Source: Rhizobium sp. P38BS-XIX
GTDB lineage: Bacteria; Pseudomonadota; Alphaproteobacteria; Rhizobiales; Rhizobiaceae
Direction: 5' to 3'
NCBI RefSeq assembly: GCF_012641435.1
Contig: NZ_JABAIJ010000001.1
Coordinates: 1,054,001-1,118,000 of the forward strand
DNA length: 64,000 bases
Shown here one piece after another: positions 1 to 9,080 of the stretch. Position 1 is the stretch's first letter. Each line of letters starts with the position of its first letter. Under the pieces are notes generated by a model. That model did not search any database, was not told the origin of the DNA, and saw nothing but the letters and a program-made list of their open reading frames with translations. Made by a program: the position numbers and the translations under genes.

Positions 1-555
1 ACCCTCGCGTTTCAAACGCTCCAGTCGGCCGGCATGGGTCTTACGGCTGCCGAGAGCGCCGACGTAAAAACAGCCCGTCCTCAAAGCCTGGATGATCGGC
101 TCGTCATCGATCTTCGGGTCATGCGTGACGGCGACCAGGGCCATATAGCTGTCGAGCGGCCGCTCCTTCAGCGCGTCCACCGGCCAGTCGGCAATCAGAT
201 CGATACCTTCGAAGCGCTCCGGTGTGGCAAAGGCAGTGCGGGGATCGATGATGGTTATGTCGAAGCCGGCCAGCGCCGCCATGCGCGCCAGAACCTGGCT
301 GATATGCACGGCACCGATGACGACGATGCGCGGCGGCGGCAGATGAACGTTGAGAAAGACACTCTTTCCGTCGATAGTCACCGCCGAGGATTTGCCCGAA
401 CGGAAAGCTGCCGCAACGGCATCGGCCAATGATCCTTCCAGTCCGTCGCCTTCGACAATGAGCCTGTCCGACCCTCCGGTGAGATCCGTAACAAGGATCG
501 CCGCCTGCCGCTCGCGGCGCAAACTATTCAGTCGCGCCAGTATCTGACGATCCAT
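1..555 (-). CDS. XdhC family protein, Rossmann (C-terminal type) domain, partial
   Basis: The frame opens with ATG at 555, sharing one base with the stop of the upstream gene (TGATG), and runs off the left edge, so the C-terminus is missing. About 185 residues are visible. After an N-terminal region of about 75 residues comes a Rossmann-like segment (PPPRIVVIGAVHIS), then VAVTHDPKIDDEPIIQ and FYVGALGSRKTHAGRL, which are hallmarks of the XdhC C-terminal domain. Proteins of this family deliver or sulfurate molybdenum cofactor for xanthine-dehydrogenase-like hydroxylases. Here the XdhC N- and C-type domains are on two adjacent genes. Its place behind coxD/coxE-like genes supports a maturation role; the target enzyme is not in the window. 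Confidence 0.85.
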   Translation of the reverse strand, partial: MDRQILARLNSLRRERQAAILVTDLTGGSDRLIVEGDGLEGSLADAVAAAFRSGKSSAVTIDGKSVFLNVHLPPPRIVVIGAVHISQVLARMAALAGFDITIIDPRTAFATPERFEGIDLIADWPVDALKERPLDSYMALVAVTHDPKIDDEPIIQALRTGCFYVGALGSRKTHAGRLERLKREG

Positions 556-884
556 CAGGCAAGCCTCTCGACATAGACACGGATGCGACCACCACAGGAG
601 AGGCCGACGCGCCACGCTGTCTCATCGGCAACACCGAATTCGAGCATCCTGGCTTCTCCGCCTTCGATCACATCGAGCGCTTCCGTAATGACCGCACCTT
701 CCACGCAGCCACCGGAAACGGAACCGTGGAAATTGCCTTCACCATCGATCACGAGATGACTGCCGGCCGGGCGCGGTGCCGAACCCCAGGTCTCGACAAC
801 GGTCGCCATCGCCACGTTGCGGCCTGCGGACGCCCATTCCTCCGCAATGACAAGCGGATCCAGATTTTCGTGTAGATCGGACAT
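555..884 (-). CDS. XdhC/CoxI N-terminal domain protein (109 aa)
   Basis: A short protein with the XdhC_CoxI signature: VVETWGSAPRPAGSHLVI near the N-terminus, GSVSGGCVEGAV in the middle and GLSCGGRIRVYVE at the end. The frame extends upstream to 1007, but that part overlaps the preceding coxE-like gene; the ATG at 884, 7 nt after that gene's stop, gives the normal protein. It is translationally coupled (TGATG) to the downstream Rossmann-type XdhC gene, so the two probably act together as a split XdhC. The family serves molybdenum-cofactor insertion in CO dehydrogenase/xanthine dehydrogenase enzymes. Confidence 0.85.
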   Translation of the reverse strand: MSDLHENLDPLVIAEEWASAGRNVAMATVVETWGSAPRPAGSHLVIDGEGNFHGSVSGGCVEGAVITEALDVIEGGEARMLEFGVADETAWRVGLSCGGRIRVYVERLA

Positions 885-891
885 CGGTGCC

Positions 892-2139
892 TCATTGCTT
901 GCCGAGAAACCGCTTGGGATCATAGGCACCCGCGCGGCCGGCCGTAAGGGCCGATACAAGATCGGCCAGAGATAATAGATTGTGAACGGGACGGAATTCG
1001 TCAACATGCGGCAGCATGGCTTTTACGCCACGCGCACGCGCCTCGAAGCCGTCGAAGCGCAGGAGCGGGTTGAGCCAGATCAGCCGCCGGCACGAGCGAT
1101 GAAGTCGATCCATCTCCTGCGCCAGCAACTCGACGCCTTCGCGCTCGAGGCCATCAGTAATCAAAAGTACGATCGCGCCCTGCCCAAGCACCCGCCGGCC
1201 CCATAGCCGGTTGAACTCCTTGAGCGTTTCGCCGATCCGCGTCCCGCCGGACCAGTCGCGGACCGCTGCGGCACATTCGTCCAGCGCCTGATCCGGATCC
1301 TTGTGGCGCATCGCCCGGCTAACGTTCGTCAGGCGCGTGCCGAACAGGAACGTATGAACGCGACGACGACGCTCCGTCAGCACATGCAGGAAATGCAGGA
1401 AGATGCGAGTGTACTGGCTCATCGAACCAGATATATCCGCCAGCACGACAAGCGGCGGCTGGATGTCTCTTGGTTGGCGAAAACGCGGCAGGATCAGCGA
1501 GCCGCCCGTGCGCAAGGCAGATCGCATCGTCGCGCGCGGATCGACCTTGGCGGATCGGCGAGATGGCTGAAAACGGCGTGTGCGTACCCGGTCGAGCGGC
1601 AACTCGAGCTTGGCGAGTTCCTTCTTTGCAAATGCGATCTCAACCGCCGACATCTGAGCGAAATCCAGCCTGCGCAGGACTTCGCTGCCCGAAGTCGTGA
1701 AACGGGCATCGATCTCGATATCGGGCGTCTCACGCTCAGGACGCCGATTATCACGACTGCCCAACAGCGCATCGGCGGCACGCGTTTCGCCGGGTTTTGG
1801 CTTTTCCTTTTCCCGATTATCGGGCGCGACAGGAGACATCATCGCGATCATCTTGGAAACCAGATCGCGCGAGCGCCAGAAAAGCCGAAATGCCTCGTCG
1901 AAAACCGCAATATCCTCGTGCCGCTTTACGAAGGTCGAACAGAGAGCCGCATGGAATTCGTCACGCGAGCCGATGCCGATGGCCTCGACGGCCTCGATCG
2001 CATCCGCAATGGCGCCGGGTCCGATCTTCAAACCGGCTTTGCGAAGTGCGCGCCCGAACAGCACGATATTGTCAGCCAGCCGTCCATCACCCGGCGGTGA
2101 CTGAGCGGCCACAAGACTATCCCGCGCGCCAGTCTGCAT
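892..2139 (-). CDS. CoxE-like von Willebrand factor A (VWA) protein
   Basis: A 415-residue VWA protein of the CoxE family. The N-terminal 100 residues are helical (LADNIVLFGRALRKAGLKIG is typical of CoxE), followed by a charged low-complexity linker (about 105-145). The VWA domain starts at about residue 228 with a MIDAS motif DISGSMS (235-241), TDG follows later. CoxE acts with the AAA+ protein CoxD in maturation of the CuSMoO2 centre of CO dehydrogenase in Oligotropha; related VWA/MoxR pairs mature other enzymes. The start lies 2 nt after the stop of the MoxR gene, so the two are co-transcribed and probably form the usual ATPase-VWA pair. Confidence 0.88.
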   Translation of the reverse strand: MQTGARDSLVAAQSPPGDGRLADNIVLFGRALRKAGLKIGPGAIADAIEAVEAIGIGSRDEFHAALCSTFVKRHEDIAVFDEAFRLFWRSRDLVSKMIAMMSPVAPDNREKEKPKPGETRAADALLGSRDNRRPERETPDIEIDARFTTSGSEVLRRLDFAQMSAVEIAFAKKELAKLELPLDRVRTRRFQPSRRSAKVDPRATMRSALRTGGSLILPRFRQPRDIQPPLVVLADISGSMSQYTRIFLHFLHVLTERRRRVHTFLFGTRLTNVSRAMRHKDPDQALDECAAAVRDWSGGTRIGETLKEFNRLWGRRVLGQGAIVLLITDGLEREGVELLAQEMDRLHRSCRRLIWLNPLLRFDGFEARARGVKAMLPHVDEFRPVHNLLSLADLVSALTAGRAGAYDPKRFLGKQ

Positions 2140-2141
2140 TC

Positions 2142-3074
2142 TCAGCCCGCCGCCCGCAGCTCGGATTTCATCTCGTCCAACACACGTTTGCCCTCGCTGC
2201 CCTGGATGCGTGCAATATCGTCCTGGTATTTCAGCAATGTTCCCAGCGTGTCGGAGATCGTTTCAGGATCGAGCGCCAGCCGATCGAGTTCCGTGAGCGC
2301 GTTGGCCCAGTCAATCGTCTCGGCGACGCCCGGGTTCTTGTAGAGATCCAGCGTGCGCAGCTTCTGGACATAAGCGACGATCTGGCATGACAAGGCGTCG
2401 TTACAGCCGGGCACCTTGCGACGAATGATGTCCAGTTCCTGCTCCGCCTGCGGGTAATCGACCCAATGATAGAGGCACCGCCGTTTCAGGGCATCATGAA
2501 CTTCACGCGTCCGATTGGTGGTGATGATGACGATGGGCGGCTCTTGCGCGCGGATCGTGCCGAGTTCCGGTATGGTGACCTGAAAGTCGGACAGCACTTC
2601 GAGAAGAAAAGCCTCGAAGGCTTCGTCTGTTCGGTCCAGTTCGTCGATCAGAAACACAGGCGCACGCCCACCGACATCGGACAGCGCCTGCAGCACCGGC
2701 CGACGAATGAGGTATCGCTCCGAGAAAATATCCGCCTCGATGCGATCGCGGTCTGTCAGACCCGATGCTTCGGCAAGACGAATTTCCAGCATCTGCGCCG
2801 GGTAATTCCATTCATAGACGGCCGAGGATACATCGAGCCCCTCATAGCATTGCAAGCGAATGAGCGGCCGGTCGAGCGCTTTCGACAAGACCTTGGCGAT
2901 CTCCGTCTTGCCGACGCCGGCCTCGCCCTCGAGAAAGAGAGGCCGCTTCATCTTCAACGCAAGAAAAAGCACGGTGCCAAGCGCGCGGCCGGCCAGATAA
3001 TCGTGAGCTGCAAGCAAAGCCATCGTCTCGTCGATCGAGCGAGGCAGCGAAGGTGATGATGTCTGATCCGCCAT
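2142..3074 (-). CDS. MoxR-family AAA+ ATPase (CoxD-like)
   Basis: A 310-residue AAA+ ATPase of the MoxR class. Walker A is GEAGVGKT (50-57), Walker B is VFLIDELDRTD (about 140-150), and the sensor I region contains IIITTNRTREVHDALKRRCLYHW. MoxR ATPases remodel protein substrates together with a VWA partner, here the CoxE-like protein encoded directly downstream. CoxD of CO-oxidising bacteria helps build the Mo/Cu active site; whether this organism has CO dehydrogenase or another Mo hydroxylase cannot be told from the window. It lies 19 nt downstream of the flavin reductase gene on the same strand and is probably in one operon with it. Confidence 0.88.
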   Translation of the reverse strand: MADQTSSPSLPRSIDETMALLAAHDYLAGRALGTVLFLALKMKRPLFLEGEAGVGKTEIAKVLSKALDRPLIRLQCYEGLDVSSAVYEWNYPAQMLEIRLAEASGLTDRDRIEADIFSERYLIRRPVLQALSDVGGRAPVFLIDELDRTDEAFEAFLLEVLSDFQVTIPELGTIRAQEPPIVIITTNRTREVHDALKRRCLYHWVDYPQAEQELDIIRRKVPGCNDALSCQIVAYVQKLRTLDLYKNPGVAETIDWANALTELDRLALDPETISDTLGTLLKYQDDIARIQGSEGKRVLDEMKSELRAAG

Positions 3075-3093
3075 GATAACTCCCTTGGAGGAG

Positions 3094-3600
3094 TTATAGC
3101 GTGTGATAGCCTCTGTTCATATACAGCAATGCCGGCTTCGCTTCACTGTAGCGCACGGCCATCACTTCACCGAAGATGATATTGTGCGTCGAAGCCTGCT
3201 TCATTTCAACGACACGGCAATCGAAGGCGGCAAGCGCATCCGTCAGGACCGGCGCTCCGGTAGCAAGCGTTTCGAACGTACCGGCGGCAAAACGCTCATC
3301 GACCGTCAGCGGCGTCTTGCCCGAAAAGGCGTCGGCCAGGGATTGATGATGTGCACCGAGCGTATTCAGGGCGAATATGCCGCTCCTGAAGAAGATCTCG
3401 TTTTTTACATTGCTATTGTTGAGGCAGATCAAAACGGTGGCAGGACTGTCCGAGAGGGAGCAGGCAGCTGTGATCGTCACGCCACGACGCTCACCGCCGA
3501 GGGCGGTTGTCACCAGCTGCACATGACCCGCATAGCGGCTCATGGCATCGCGATAAAGCGCCGGATCCATACGCTGCCTGTCTAGCACCACCGTCTCCAT
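3094..3600 (-). CDS. Flavin reductase domain protein (NAD(P)H:FMN oxidoreductase, RutF/HpaC-like)
   Basis: This 168-residue protein is of the flavin-reductase-like split-barrel family. The pattern RYAGHVQLVTT..RRGVTITAACSLSDSPATVLICLNN, the SGIFALNTL segment and the FDCRVVEM..STHNIIFGEV segment are characteristic of the small reductase components of two-component flavin monooxygenases (HpaC, RutF). These proteins reduce FMN/FAD with NAD(P)H and release it to a partner oxygenase; no such oxygenase is visible here. It is the first gene of the minus-strand run leading into the coxD/coxE-like genes. The specific partner is unknown. Confidence 0.8.
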   Translation of the reverse strand: METVVLDRQRMDPALYRDAMSRYAGHVQLVTTALGGERRGVTITAACSLSDSPATVLICLNNSNVKNEIFFRSGIFALNTLGAHHQSLADAFSGKTPLTVDERFAAGTFETLATGAPVLTDALAAFDCRVVEMKQASTHNIIFGEVMAVRYSEAKPALLYMNRGYHTL

Positions 3601-3757
3601 CTTTCCCTGATATGCCGTCTTTTCCTCAATATGGCGGCCAGGTGTTAGCTTTTCTACAATAGCATTATTGAAAACAGAGCGATTTTGCTGCTTTTTCTTT
3701 GACGATGGCCTTCAGGTGGATAAATAGAGCAGAAAAATTGTCCGGGATAATTCATCG

Positions 3758-4840
3758 ATGAACGTTCTGCGTCGCCTTCCGCTTCTTTTTGCGCTGCTTT
3801 CGGCGGCCGGAAGCAGCTACGCCGCAGGAATCCACATTGGTGTCGTGGCACCGCAGGATGGCAATTTCGGCACATTGGGCGCTGAGGTCACCACCGGCGC
3901 CAATTTCGAGATCCAGGCGCAGAAGGATACGGCAACCGTTGTCGACGAACCCTGCACAGAGGATGGCGGCCGCGCTGTCGCCGAGGCACTGATTGCCGCC
4001 AAGGCCCAGGTCGCGATCGGCTTTCTCTGCACGGAAACGCTGGAAGGCGCTTTGCCGCGCCTCAAGGATGCTGGCATACCGGCAATCACCGTCTCCGTTC
4101 GCTCCCGCATTTTGATGGAAGATGCACTGAAGAACGGCTGGCCGCTCTTCCGCCTCGCACCGGTGGATAGCGCGGAGGCCGCCATGGCCATCAACACCAT
4201 CCTGAAAGACTGGGCGGCCGACCCGTTGGCCCTGATTGACGATGGCACCATCCATGGTCGGGAACTGGTCGGCGCCATCCGCAGCGCGCTCGAAGAAAAA
4301 GGGCTTAAGCCGGTCTTTACCGATACCTACCGCCCCGGCCAGGATCAGCAGATCGCACTGGTGCGCCGCTTGAAGAAGGCCGGCGCCGCGCGCGTCTTCA
4401 TCGGGGGTGATCGCAGCGACGTCGCCGTGATCGCCCGCGATGCTAAGAGCGAGAATATTCCGCTCGCGATCGTGGGCGGCGATGCCATGCGCGCCGCCGA
4501 TCAGCCCGTGCCGCTTTTGCCCGGCGTTCAGGCGATCGCCTTGCCAGATTACGCAAGCCTGCCGGCATCACAGGAAACGGTACAGGCCATGCGCTCCGGC
4601 GGCATAGAGCCCGACGGCTATATCCTGCCTGCCGCCGCCGCCGCCGAGATTGCCAGCCAGGCAGCCGACCGCGCCAAGGCTGCGAACAAGCCGATAGCCG
4701 ACGCCCTCATTGGCAATGCGTTTCAGACGGCGATCGGTCCGATCACATTCGGACAGAACCACGAATTGACTGAAAATCCCTATCGCCTGCTCGAATGGCG
4801 CGGCAATGCCTTTGCGCCGGTAACGCCGCCATCGAACTGA
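3758..4840 (+). CDS. Periplasmic substrate-binding protein, branched-chain amino acid (Leu/Ile/Val) ABC type
   Basis: A 360-residue type I periplasmic binding protein. A signal peptide (MNVLRRLPLLFALLSAAGSS, cleavage after about residue 22) precedes IHIGVVAPQDGNFGTLGAEV, a typical LivJ-like opening. The hinge motif LIDDGTIHGRELVGAIRSAL follows, and the C-terminal lobe is present. Proteins of this fold bind amino acids or related small ligands in the periplasm. No permease or ATPase gene is adjacent, so it may serve a transporter encoded elsewhere or act as a sensor. The flanking genes are divergent (flavin reductase) and co-directional (rpe, 80 nt away). Confidence 0.8.
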   Translation: MNVLRRLPLLFALLSAAGSSYAAGIHIGVVAPQDGNFGTLGAEVTTGANFEIQAQKDTATVVDEPCTEDGGRAVAEALIAAKAQVAIGFLCTETLEGALPRLKDAGIPAITVSVRSRILMEDALKNGWPLFRLAPVDSAEAAMAINTILKDWAADPLALIDDGTIHGRELVGAIRSALEEKGLKPVFTDTYRPGQDQQIALVRRLKKAGAARVFIGGDRSDVAVIARDAKSENIPLAIVGGDAMRAADQPVPLLPGVQAIALPDYASLPASQETVQAMRSGGIEPDGYILPAAAAAEIASQAADRAKAANKPIADALIGNAFQTAIGPITFGQNHELTENPYRLLEWRGNAFAPVTPPSN

Positions 4841-4920
4841 AACGAGCCGTTCGACCGGTTGTTTGCCCGCGGCAGCGGTGCTAATCCATGCACGAAAAAT
4901 CAGATGGAGTCTCGCTATCC

Positions 4921-5607
4921 ATGACCTTGCCGATCCGCATTGCCCCTTCCATTCTCGCCGCCGACTTCGCCAAGCTTGGACAGGAAGTCAAGGATGTGAC
5001 CGAGGCCGGAGCCGACTGGATCCATCTCGACATCATGGACGGTCACTTCGTCCCGAACATTTCCTTCGGTGCGGATGTCATCAAATCGCTGCGCCCGTAC
5101 ACGACGGCAACGTTCGATTGCCATCTGATGATTGCGCCGGCCGATCCCTATCTCGAGGCGTTCGCCAAAGCCGGTTGCGATCGCATCACGGTTCATGCCG
5201 AAGCCGGCGTGCACCTGCATCGTTCGCTGCAGACCATCCGCCATCTCGGCAAGAAGGTCGGCGTTACCCTCAACCCGGCAACACCGCTTTCCATACTGGA
5301 AAACGTACTCGACGATATCGACCTCATCCTGATCATGTCCGTGAACCCGGGCTTTGGTGGCCAGAAGTTCATCCCGGCCATGGCCGACAAGATCCGCAGC
5401 GCCAAGTCCCTGATCGGTGACCGGCCGATCGAGCTGGAAGTCGACGGCGGCGTTTCCACGGAAACCGCCGGCCTGATTGCAGCTGCGGGCGCCAACGTCT
5501 TTGTTGCCGGCTCGGCCATCTTCAAGGGAGAATCGGTCGATGCCTACCGGCAGACGATCGGTGATCTCAGAGCCGCAGCCGAACGAGGCCGCGTTGGATC
5601 AAACTAA
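4921..5607 (+). CDS. rpe: Ribulose-phosphate 3-epimerase
   Basis: Catalyses the interconversion of D-ribulose 5-phosphate and D-xylulose 5-phosphate in the pentose phosphate/Calvin routes; cytosolic TIM barrel. Visible signatures are [10 protein letters not shown] at the N-terminus, [18 protein letters not shown] (metal and catalytic Asp/His), the phosphate-binding [10 protein letters not shown] and EVDGGV near the C-terminus. The length of 228 residues is normal. An upstream in-frame ATG at 4888 would add 11 residues with no similarity to the family; the ATG at 4921 has a GGAG upstream and fits the family N-terminus. The next gene's likely start lies inside the rpe 3' end. Confidence 0.95.
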   Translation: MTLPIRIAPSILAADFAKLGQEVKDVTEAGADWIHLDIMDGHFVPNISFGADVIKSLRPYTTATFDCHLMIAPADPYLEAFAKAGCDRITVHAEAGVHLHRSLQTIRHLGKKVGVTLNPATPLSILENVLDDIDLILIMSVNPGFGGQKFIPAMADKIRSAKSLIGDRPIELEVDGGVSTETAGLIAAAGANVFVAGSAIFKGESVDAYRQTIGDLRAAAERGRVGSN

Positions 5608-6115
5608 TCCAACCGCCATCCTGAAAGCGACGGCCCGAAAGCGGACCGTCGCATCCTACTGCCTTGGAATTTCATACGGTGCGGTCTGCTGGGGCGCAGC
5701 CATGACCGTGTCGGTATTTGCAGCGCTTTATCTGCGCAACGGCCTTCTGACGAGCCACATTACCGCCCTCGCCCTCGTCTACTTTTTCGGTAGCGCGATT
5801 TCCTGGCTTATCATGGTGCCGCTGGCCGACCGTTTTGCCAGAAGCCGCCCGGTGAGCGCACGTTTTGCCGCGTTCTTCCTTGCTCTATCGCTCGGCACCG
5901 TCGCCATGACGGCATTTCTCTTTGCCATGGATTACCGCTGGTTTTACTCGCGCTGGCACGCGCCGTTCGGCTCGCTGATCTGGATATTCCAGTTCCTGTT
6001 TACAGGTGCCAGCGCCGTCTATCAGTTCGCCGTGCTCGGCCTCAGCCTGTTCCTGCCGTTCGGCCTGCTTTTCCTGATCGCCGCATCCGTCTATCTTGCA
6101 CGCGCCAGGCGTTGA
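5540..6115 (+). CDS. Hypothetical multi-pass membrane protein overlapping rpe
   Basis: About 191 residues if it starts at ATG 5540, which would overlap the end of rpe by 68 nt. Alternatives in frame are GTG 5561 and TTG 5594; the first recognisable membrane segment begins only around residue 35-40, so the start is not fixed. Four or five hydrophobic segments are visible (for example [59 protein letters not shown] and the strongly hydrophobic C-terminus). I do not recognise a family. It is probably co-transcribed with rpe. The intergenic stretch of 113 nt after it leads to purB. Confidence 0.6.
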   Translation: MPTGRRSVISEPQPNEAALDQTNPTAILKATARKRTVASYCLGISYGAVCWGAAMTVSVFAALYLRNGLLTSHITALALVYFFGSAISWLIMVPLADRFARSRPVSARFAAFFLALSLGTVAMTAFLFAMDYRWFYSRWHAPFGSLIWIFQFLFTGASAVYQFAVLGLSLFLPFGLLFLIAASVYLARARR

Positions 6116-6228
6116 GGCGAAAGATCGCCCCGACAACATTGTGCCCATGAAACATTGTGATTGCCGCCCGTCTTTGTTATGGGGGCGCCAAGTTCTCCCG
6201 TTCCGTTAGCCAAGAAAGTTTTGAGCCC

Positions 6229-7530
6229 ATGATCCCGCGCTACTCCCGACCGGAAATGGTCGCCATCTGGTCGCCCGAAACCAAGTTTCGCATCTGGTTC
6301 GAGATCGAAGCCCATGCCTGCGACGCGCTGTCCGCTCTCGGCGTCATTCCGAAGTCTGCCGCCGAAACCATTTGGGAAAAGGGTGGCAAGGCCACGTTCG
6401 ACGTCGCGCGCATCGACGAGATCGAAGCCGTCACCAAGCACGACGTCATCGCTTTCCTGACGCATCTTGCGGAGATCGTCGGTCCCGACGCTCGTTTCGT
6501 CCATCAGGGCATGACCTCGTCCGACGTGCTCGACACCTGCTTCAACGTTCAGCTCGTCCGCGCCACGGATCTGCTGCTCGCTGATATCGACAAGCTGCTG
6601 GACGCCCTGAAGCGCCGCGCTTTCGAGCATAAGGACACCGTCACGATCGGCCGTTCGCACGGCATCCACGCCGAGCCCATCACTTTCGGCATCAAGCTGG
6701 CGCTCGCCTATGCCGAATTCGAGCGCTGCAAGCAGCGCCTGATCGCGGCCCGCGAGGAAGTCGCCACCTGCGCCATTTCCGGCGCCGTCGGCACCTTCGC
6801 CAATATCGATCCCCGCGTCGAGGAACACGTCGCCGCCGCACTCGGCCTGAAGCCGGAGCCGGTGTCCACGCAGGTCATCCCCCGCGACCGTCATGCCATG
6901 TTCTTCGCGACGCTCGGCGTCGTCGCCTCTTCGATCGAGCGTCTTGCCACCGAAATCCGCCACCTGCAGCGTACCGAAGTTTTGGAAGCCGAGGAATATT
7001 TCTCGCCCGGCCAGAAGGGCTCTTCGGCGATGCCGCACAAGCGCAATCCGGTTCTCACGGAAAACCTGACGGGTCTTGCTCGCATGGTTCGCTCTTACGC
7101 CATGCCGGCCATGGAAAACGTTGCACTCTGGCATGAGCGCGACATCTCGCACTCCTCGGTCGAACGCATGATCGGACCGGACGCCACGGTCACGCTCGAT
7201 TTCGCGCTGGCCCGCATGACGAGCGTCATCGACAAGCTTCTCGTCTATCCGGAAAACATGATGAACAACCTGAACAAATTCCGCGGACTTGTTCACTCGC
7301 AACGCGTACTGCTGGCGCTGACCCAAGCCGGCGTTTCCCGCGAGGATTCCTATCGTCTGGTTCAACGCAACGCCATGAAGGTCTGGGAACAGGGCAAGGA
7401 CTTCCTGGAGGAGCTGCTTGCCGACCAGGAAGTACGCGCCGCGCTATCCGAAGAAGACATCCGCGAAAAATTCGACCTTGGCTATCACACCAAGCACGTC
7501 GATACGATCTTCAAGCGGGTTTTCGGCTAG
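6229..7530 (+). CDS. purB: Adenylosuccinate lyase
   Basis: Cleaves SAICAR to AICAR and adenylosuccinate to AMP, with release of fumarate (purine biosynthesis, cytosol). 433 residues. The N-terminus MIPRYSRPEMVAIW is the family start, and the fumarase/aspartase superfamily signature GSSAMPHKRNP is present, as are TSSDVLDTC and GRSHGIHAEPITFG with the active-site His. The frame is open for 24 further codons upstream, but ATG 6229 matches the conserved N-terminus. The 3' end overlaps the convergent iron permease-like gene by 20 nt. It is the first of several purine genes in the window (purC, purS, purQ, purL follow). Confidence 0.96.
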   Translation: MIPRYSRPEMVAIWSPETKFRIWFEIEAHACDALSALGVIPKSAAETIWEKGGKATFDVARIDEIEAVTKHDVIAFLTHLAEIVGPDARFVHQGMTSSDVLDTCFNVQLVRATDLLLADIDKLLDALKRRAFEHKDTVTIGRSHGIHAEPITFGIKLALAYAEFERCKQRLIAAREEVATCAISGAVGTFANIDPRVEEHVAAALGLKPEPVSTQVIPRDRHAMFFATLGVVASSIERLATEIRHLQRTEVLEAEEYFSPGQKGSSAMPHKRNPVLTENLTGLARMVRSYAMPAMENVALWHERDISHSSVERMIGPDATVTLDFALARMTSVIDKLLVYPENMMNNLNKFRGLVHSQRVLLALTQAGVSREDSYRLVQRNAMKVWEQGKDFLEELLADQEVRAALSEEDIREKFDLGYHTKHVDTIFKRVFG

Positions 7531-8026
7531 ACGCCGCCGTCTTGGATTGATTGCGATTGGAAGCGGTGCGGCTGTCGCGCCGCTTCTCTTTTTTCACGGC
7601 GGATTTCTTCACAATCGTGGCACCGCCGTCGCTGACCTTGCCACCCGCGTCATTCAATTGCTCTTCGTGGCGCTTCGCGGCCTTTTCGACAAGCCTGTCG
7701 AGATGTTTCAAATCCTCTTCGTCGAGGTTCTCAATTCCGACAAAGCGATCCTCGGCGGCGCTGGTCAGGATCAACTCGTTGAGCTTGGCTTGAATGGCGC
7801 GCGTATCACGGGTCTGGGCGTTCTGCAGCAGGAACACCATCAGGAAGGTGACGATCGTCGTGCTGGTGTTGATCACCAGCTGCCATGTATCGGAATAGTC
7901 GAAAATCGGCCCTGTGACGCCCCACAATATGACCGAGAAAAGTGCCAGCACGAATATGCTGGGCTTGCCGGTCCATTCGGACACCGTGACGGCGAAACGG
8001 GTGAAGATATGCGTAAGCCAAGCCAT
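7511..8026 (-). CDS. Low-affinity iron permease family protein
   Basis: A 171-residue protein with two clear membrane segments (SIFVLALFSVILWGVTGPIF and WQLVINTSTTIVTFLMVFLL) followed by QNAQTRDTRAIQAKLNELI, the signature of the bacterial low-affinity iron permease-like family (related to yeast Fet4). The C-terminal 50 residues are rich in Lys/Arg/Ser/Ala and look disordered. The transport function of bacterial members is not well proven. ATG 8026 was preferred over the upstream in-frame start at 8056 because the conserved N-terminus (WLTHIFTRFAVTVSEWTGKP) follows directly. Its stop lies inside the purB 3' end. Confidence 0.82.
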   Translation of the reverse strand: MAWLTHIFTRFAVTVSEWTGKPSIFVLALFSVILWGVTGPIFDYSDTWQLVINTSTTIVTFLMVFLLQNAQTRDTRAIQAKLNELILTSAAEDRFVGIENLDEEDLKHLDRLVEKAAKRHEEQLNDAGGKVSDGGATIVKKSAVKKEKRRDSRTASNRNQSKTAASSRKPA

Positions 8027-8114
8027 GATCCGCATCTCCATGATGATGCGGATCAAACGTCAAAACTCTGTCGCGGTTCCACCGGCCGATGAGAACCGAG
8101 GAAAGCCGGATCGG

Positions 8115-8912
8115 CTACTCCCGAACCACCAGCTTGCGGTAGAGATGCCAGGATGCGTGGCCAAGAACGGGCATCACGACGGCGAGCCCGGCAAAGACCG
8201 GGATCGTGCCGATGACGAGCAGTCCCGCCACGATCAAACCCCAGACAGCGATCGGCACCGGATTGGTCAGCGTTGCCCGGATGCTGGCGTCGATCGCGGC
8301 GACGACACCGACGTCCCGGTCCAGCAATAGCGGAAAAGTCACGACCGTCGTTGCCAATGCAACGAGCGCAAAGAGGAATCCTGCAAGATCGCCCCAGAAC
8401 ATCATCGCCCTGCCTTCGGGCGTCGTCGTCACGCTCGACAGGAAGGAGGAAAGTGTTGGCGGCACGCCATCGCCGAAATAGATGAAGTAGATATTCTGGG
8501 CCACGAATAGCCATACGATGAACAGGCCGAGAAGCATGAGGCCGGCGACGATGATCGATGGCAGGGCCGGTGAAAAGCGAACATCGAACGCATGGCTCCA
8601 GGACGTATCCAGCCCTTGCTCCCGGCGCTTGCTGATTTCATAGAGGCCGATGGCGGCCAACGGGCCGAGCAGCGCGAAGCCGGACATCAGCGGAAACAGC
8701 AATGGCAGCAGATTCTGGTCTGTGCTCCAGATCGCGAGCGCAATGCCCGCTATCGGGTACATCAGGCATAAGAAGACGTAATGAGATGGTTTTTCGCTGA
8801 AGTCGTTCAGCCCTAGCTTCAGGGCGTCAACGAGATCGGCAATGCCAATCTTGCGGATGGCCGGACGCGTGAATACGCGATCCGCGCCAGCCATGACGTG
8901 AAAGTCCGTCAT
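8115..8912 (-). CDS. DUF2189 integral membrane protein
   Basis: This 265-residue protein has about six membrane segments. The segment DALKLGLNDFSEKPSHYVF followed by LCLMYPIAGIALAIW and LLPLLFPLMSGFALLGPLAAIGLYEISKRRE matches the DUF2189 family, predicted inner-membrane proteins of unknown function found widely in alphaproteobacteria. ATG 8912 is preceded by a strong GAGGAG ribosome-binding site; the 52-codon upstream extension of the frame overlaps the divergent hydrolase leader region and is not expected to be translated. It lies 88 nt upstream of the iron permease-like gene on the same strand. Confidence 0.82.
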   Translation of the reverse strand: MTDFHVMAGADRVFTRPAIRKIGIADLVDALKLGLNDFSEKPSHYVFLCLMYPIAGIALAIWSTDQNLLPLLFPLMSGFALLGPLAAIGLYEISKRREQGLDTSWSHAFDVRFSPALPSIIVAGLMLLGLFIVWLFVAQNIYFIYFGDGVPPTLSSFLSSVTTTPEGRAMMFWGDLAGFLFALVALATTVVTFPLLLDRDVGVVAAIDASIRATLTNPVPIAVWGLIVAGLLVIGTIPVFAGLAVVMPVLGHASWHLYRKLVVRE

Positions 8913-9080
8913 GATGCTCTCCTCCTCAACCGTGGTGCTCGGCTGGCGGTGCAAGATGGCGGCAAATTGGTGGCCGACATCGTCATTCGCTACCGGCAAA
9001 GGCGATCCTAGCAAATTTTGCCGCAATTGTCGCCTTTTTCCCTTGACACTTGGGTTCACCTTTTCCACATCGGCCCCATC

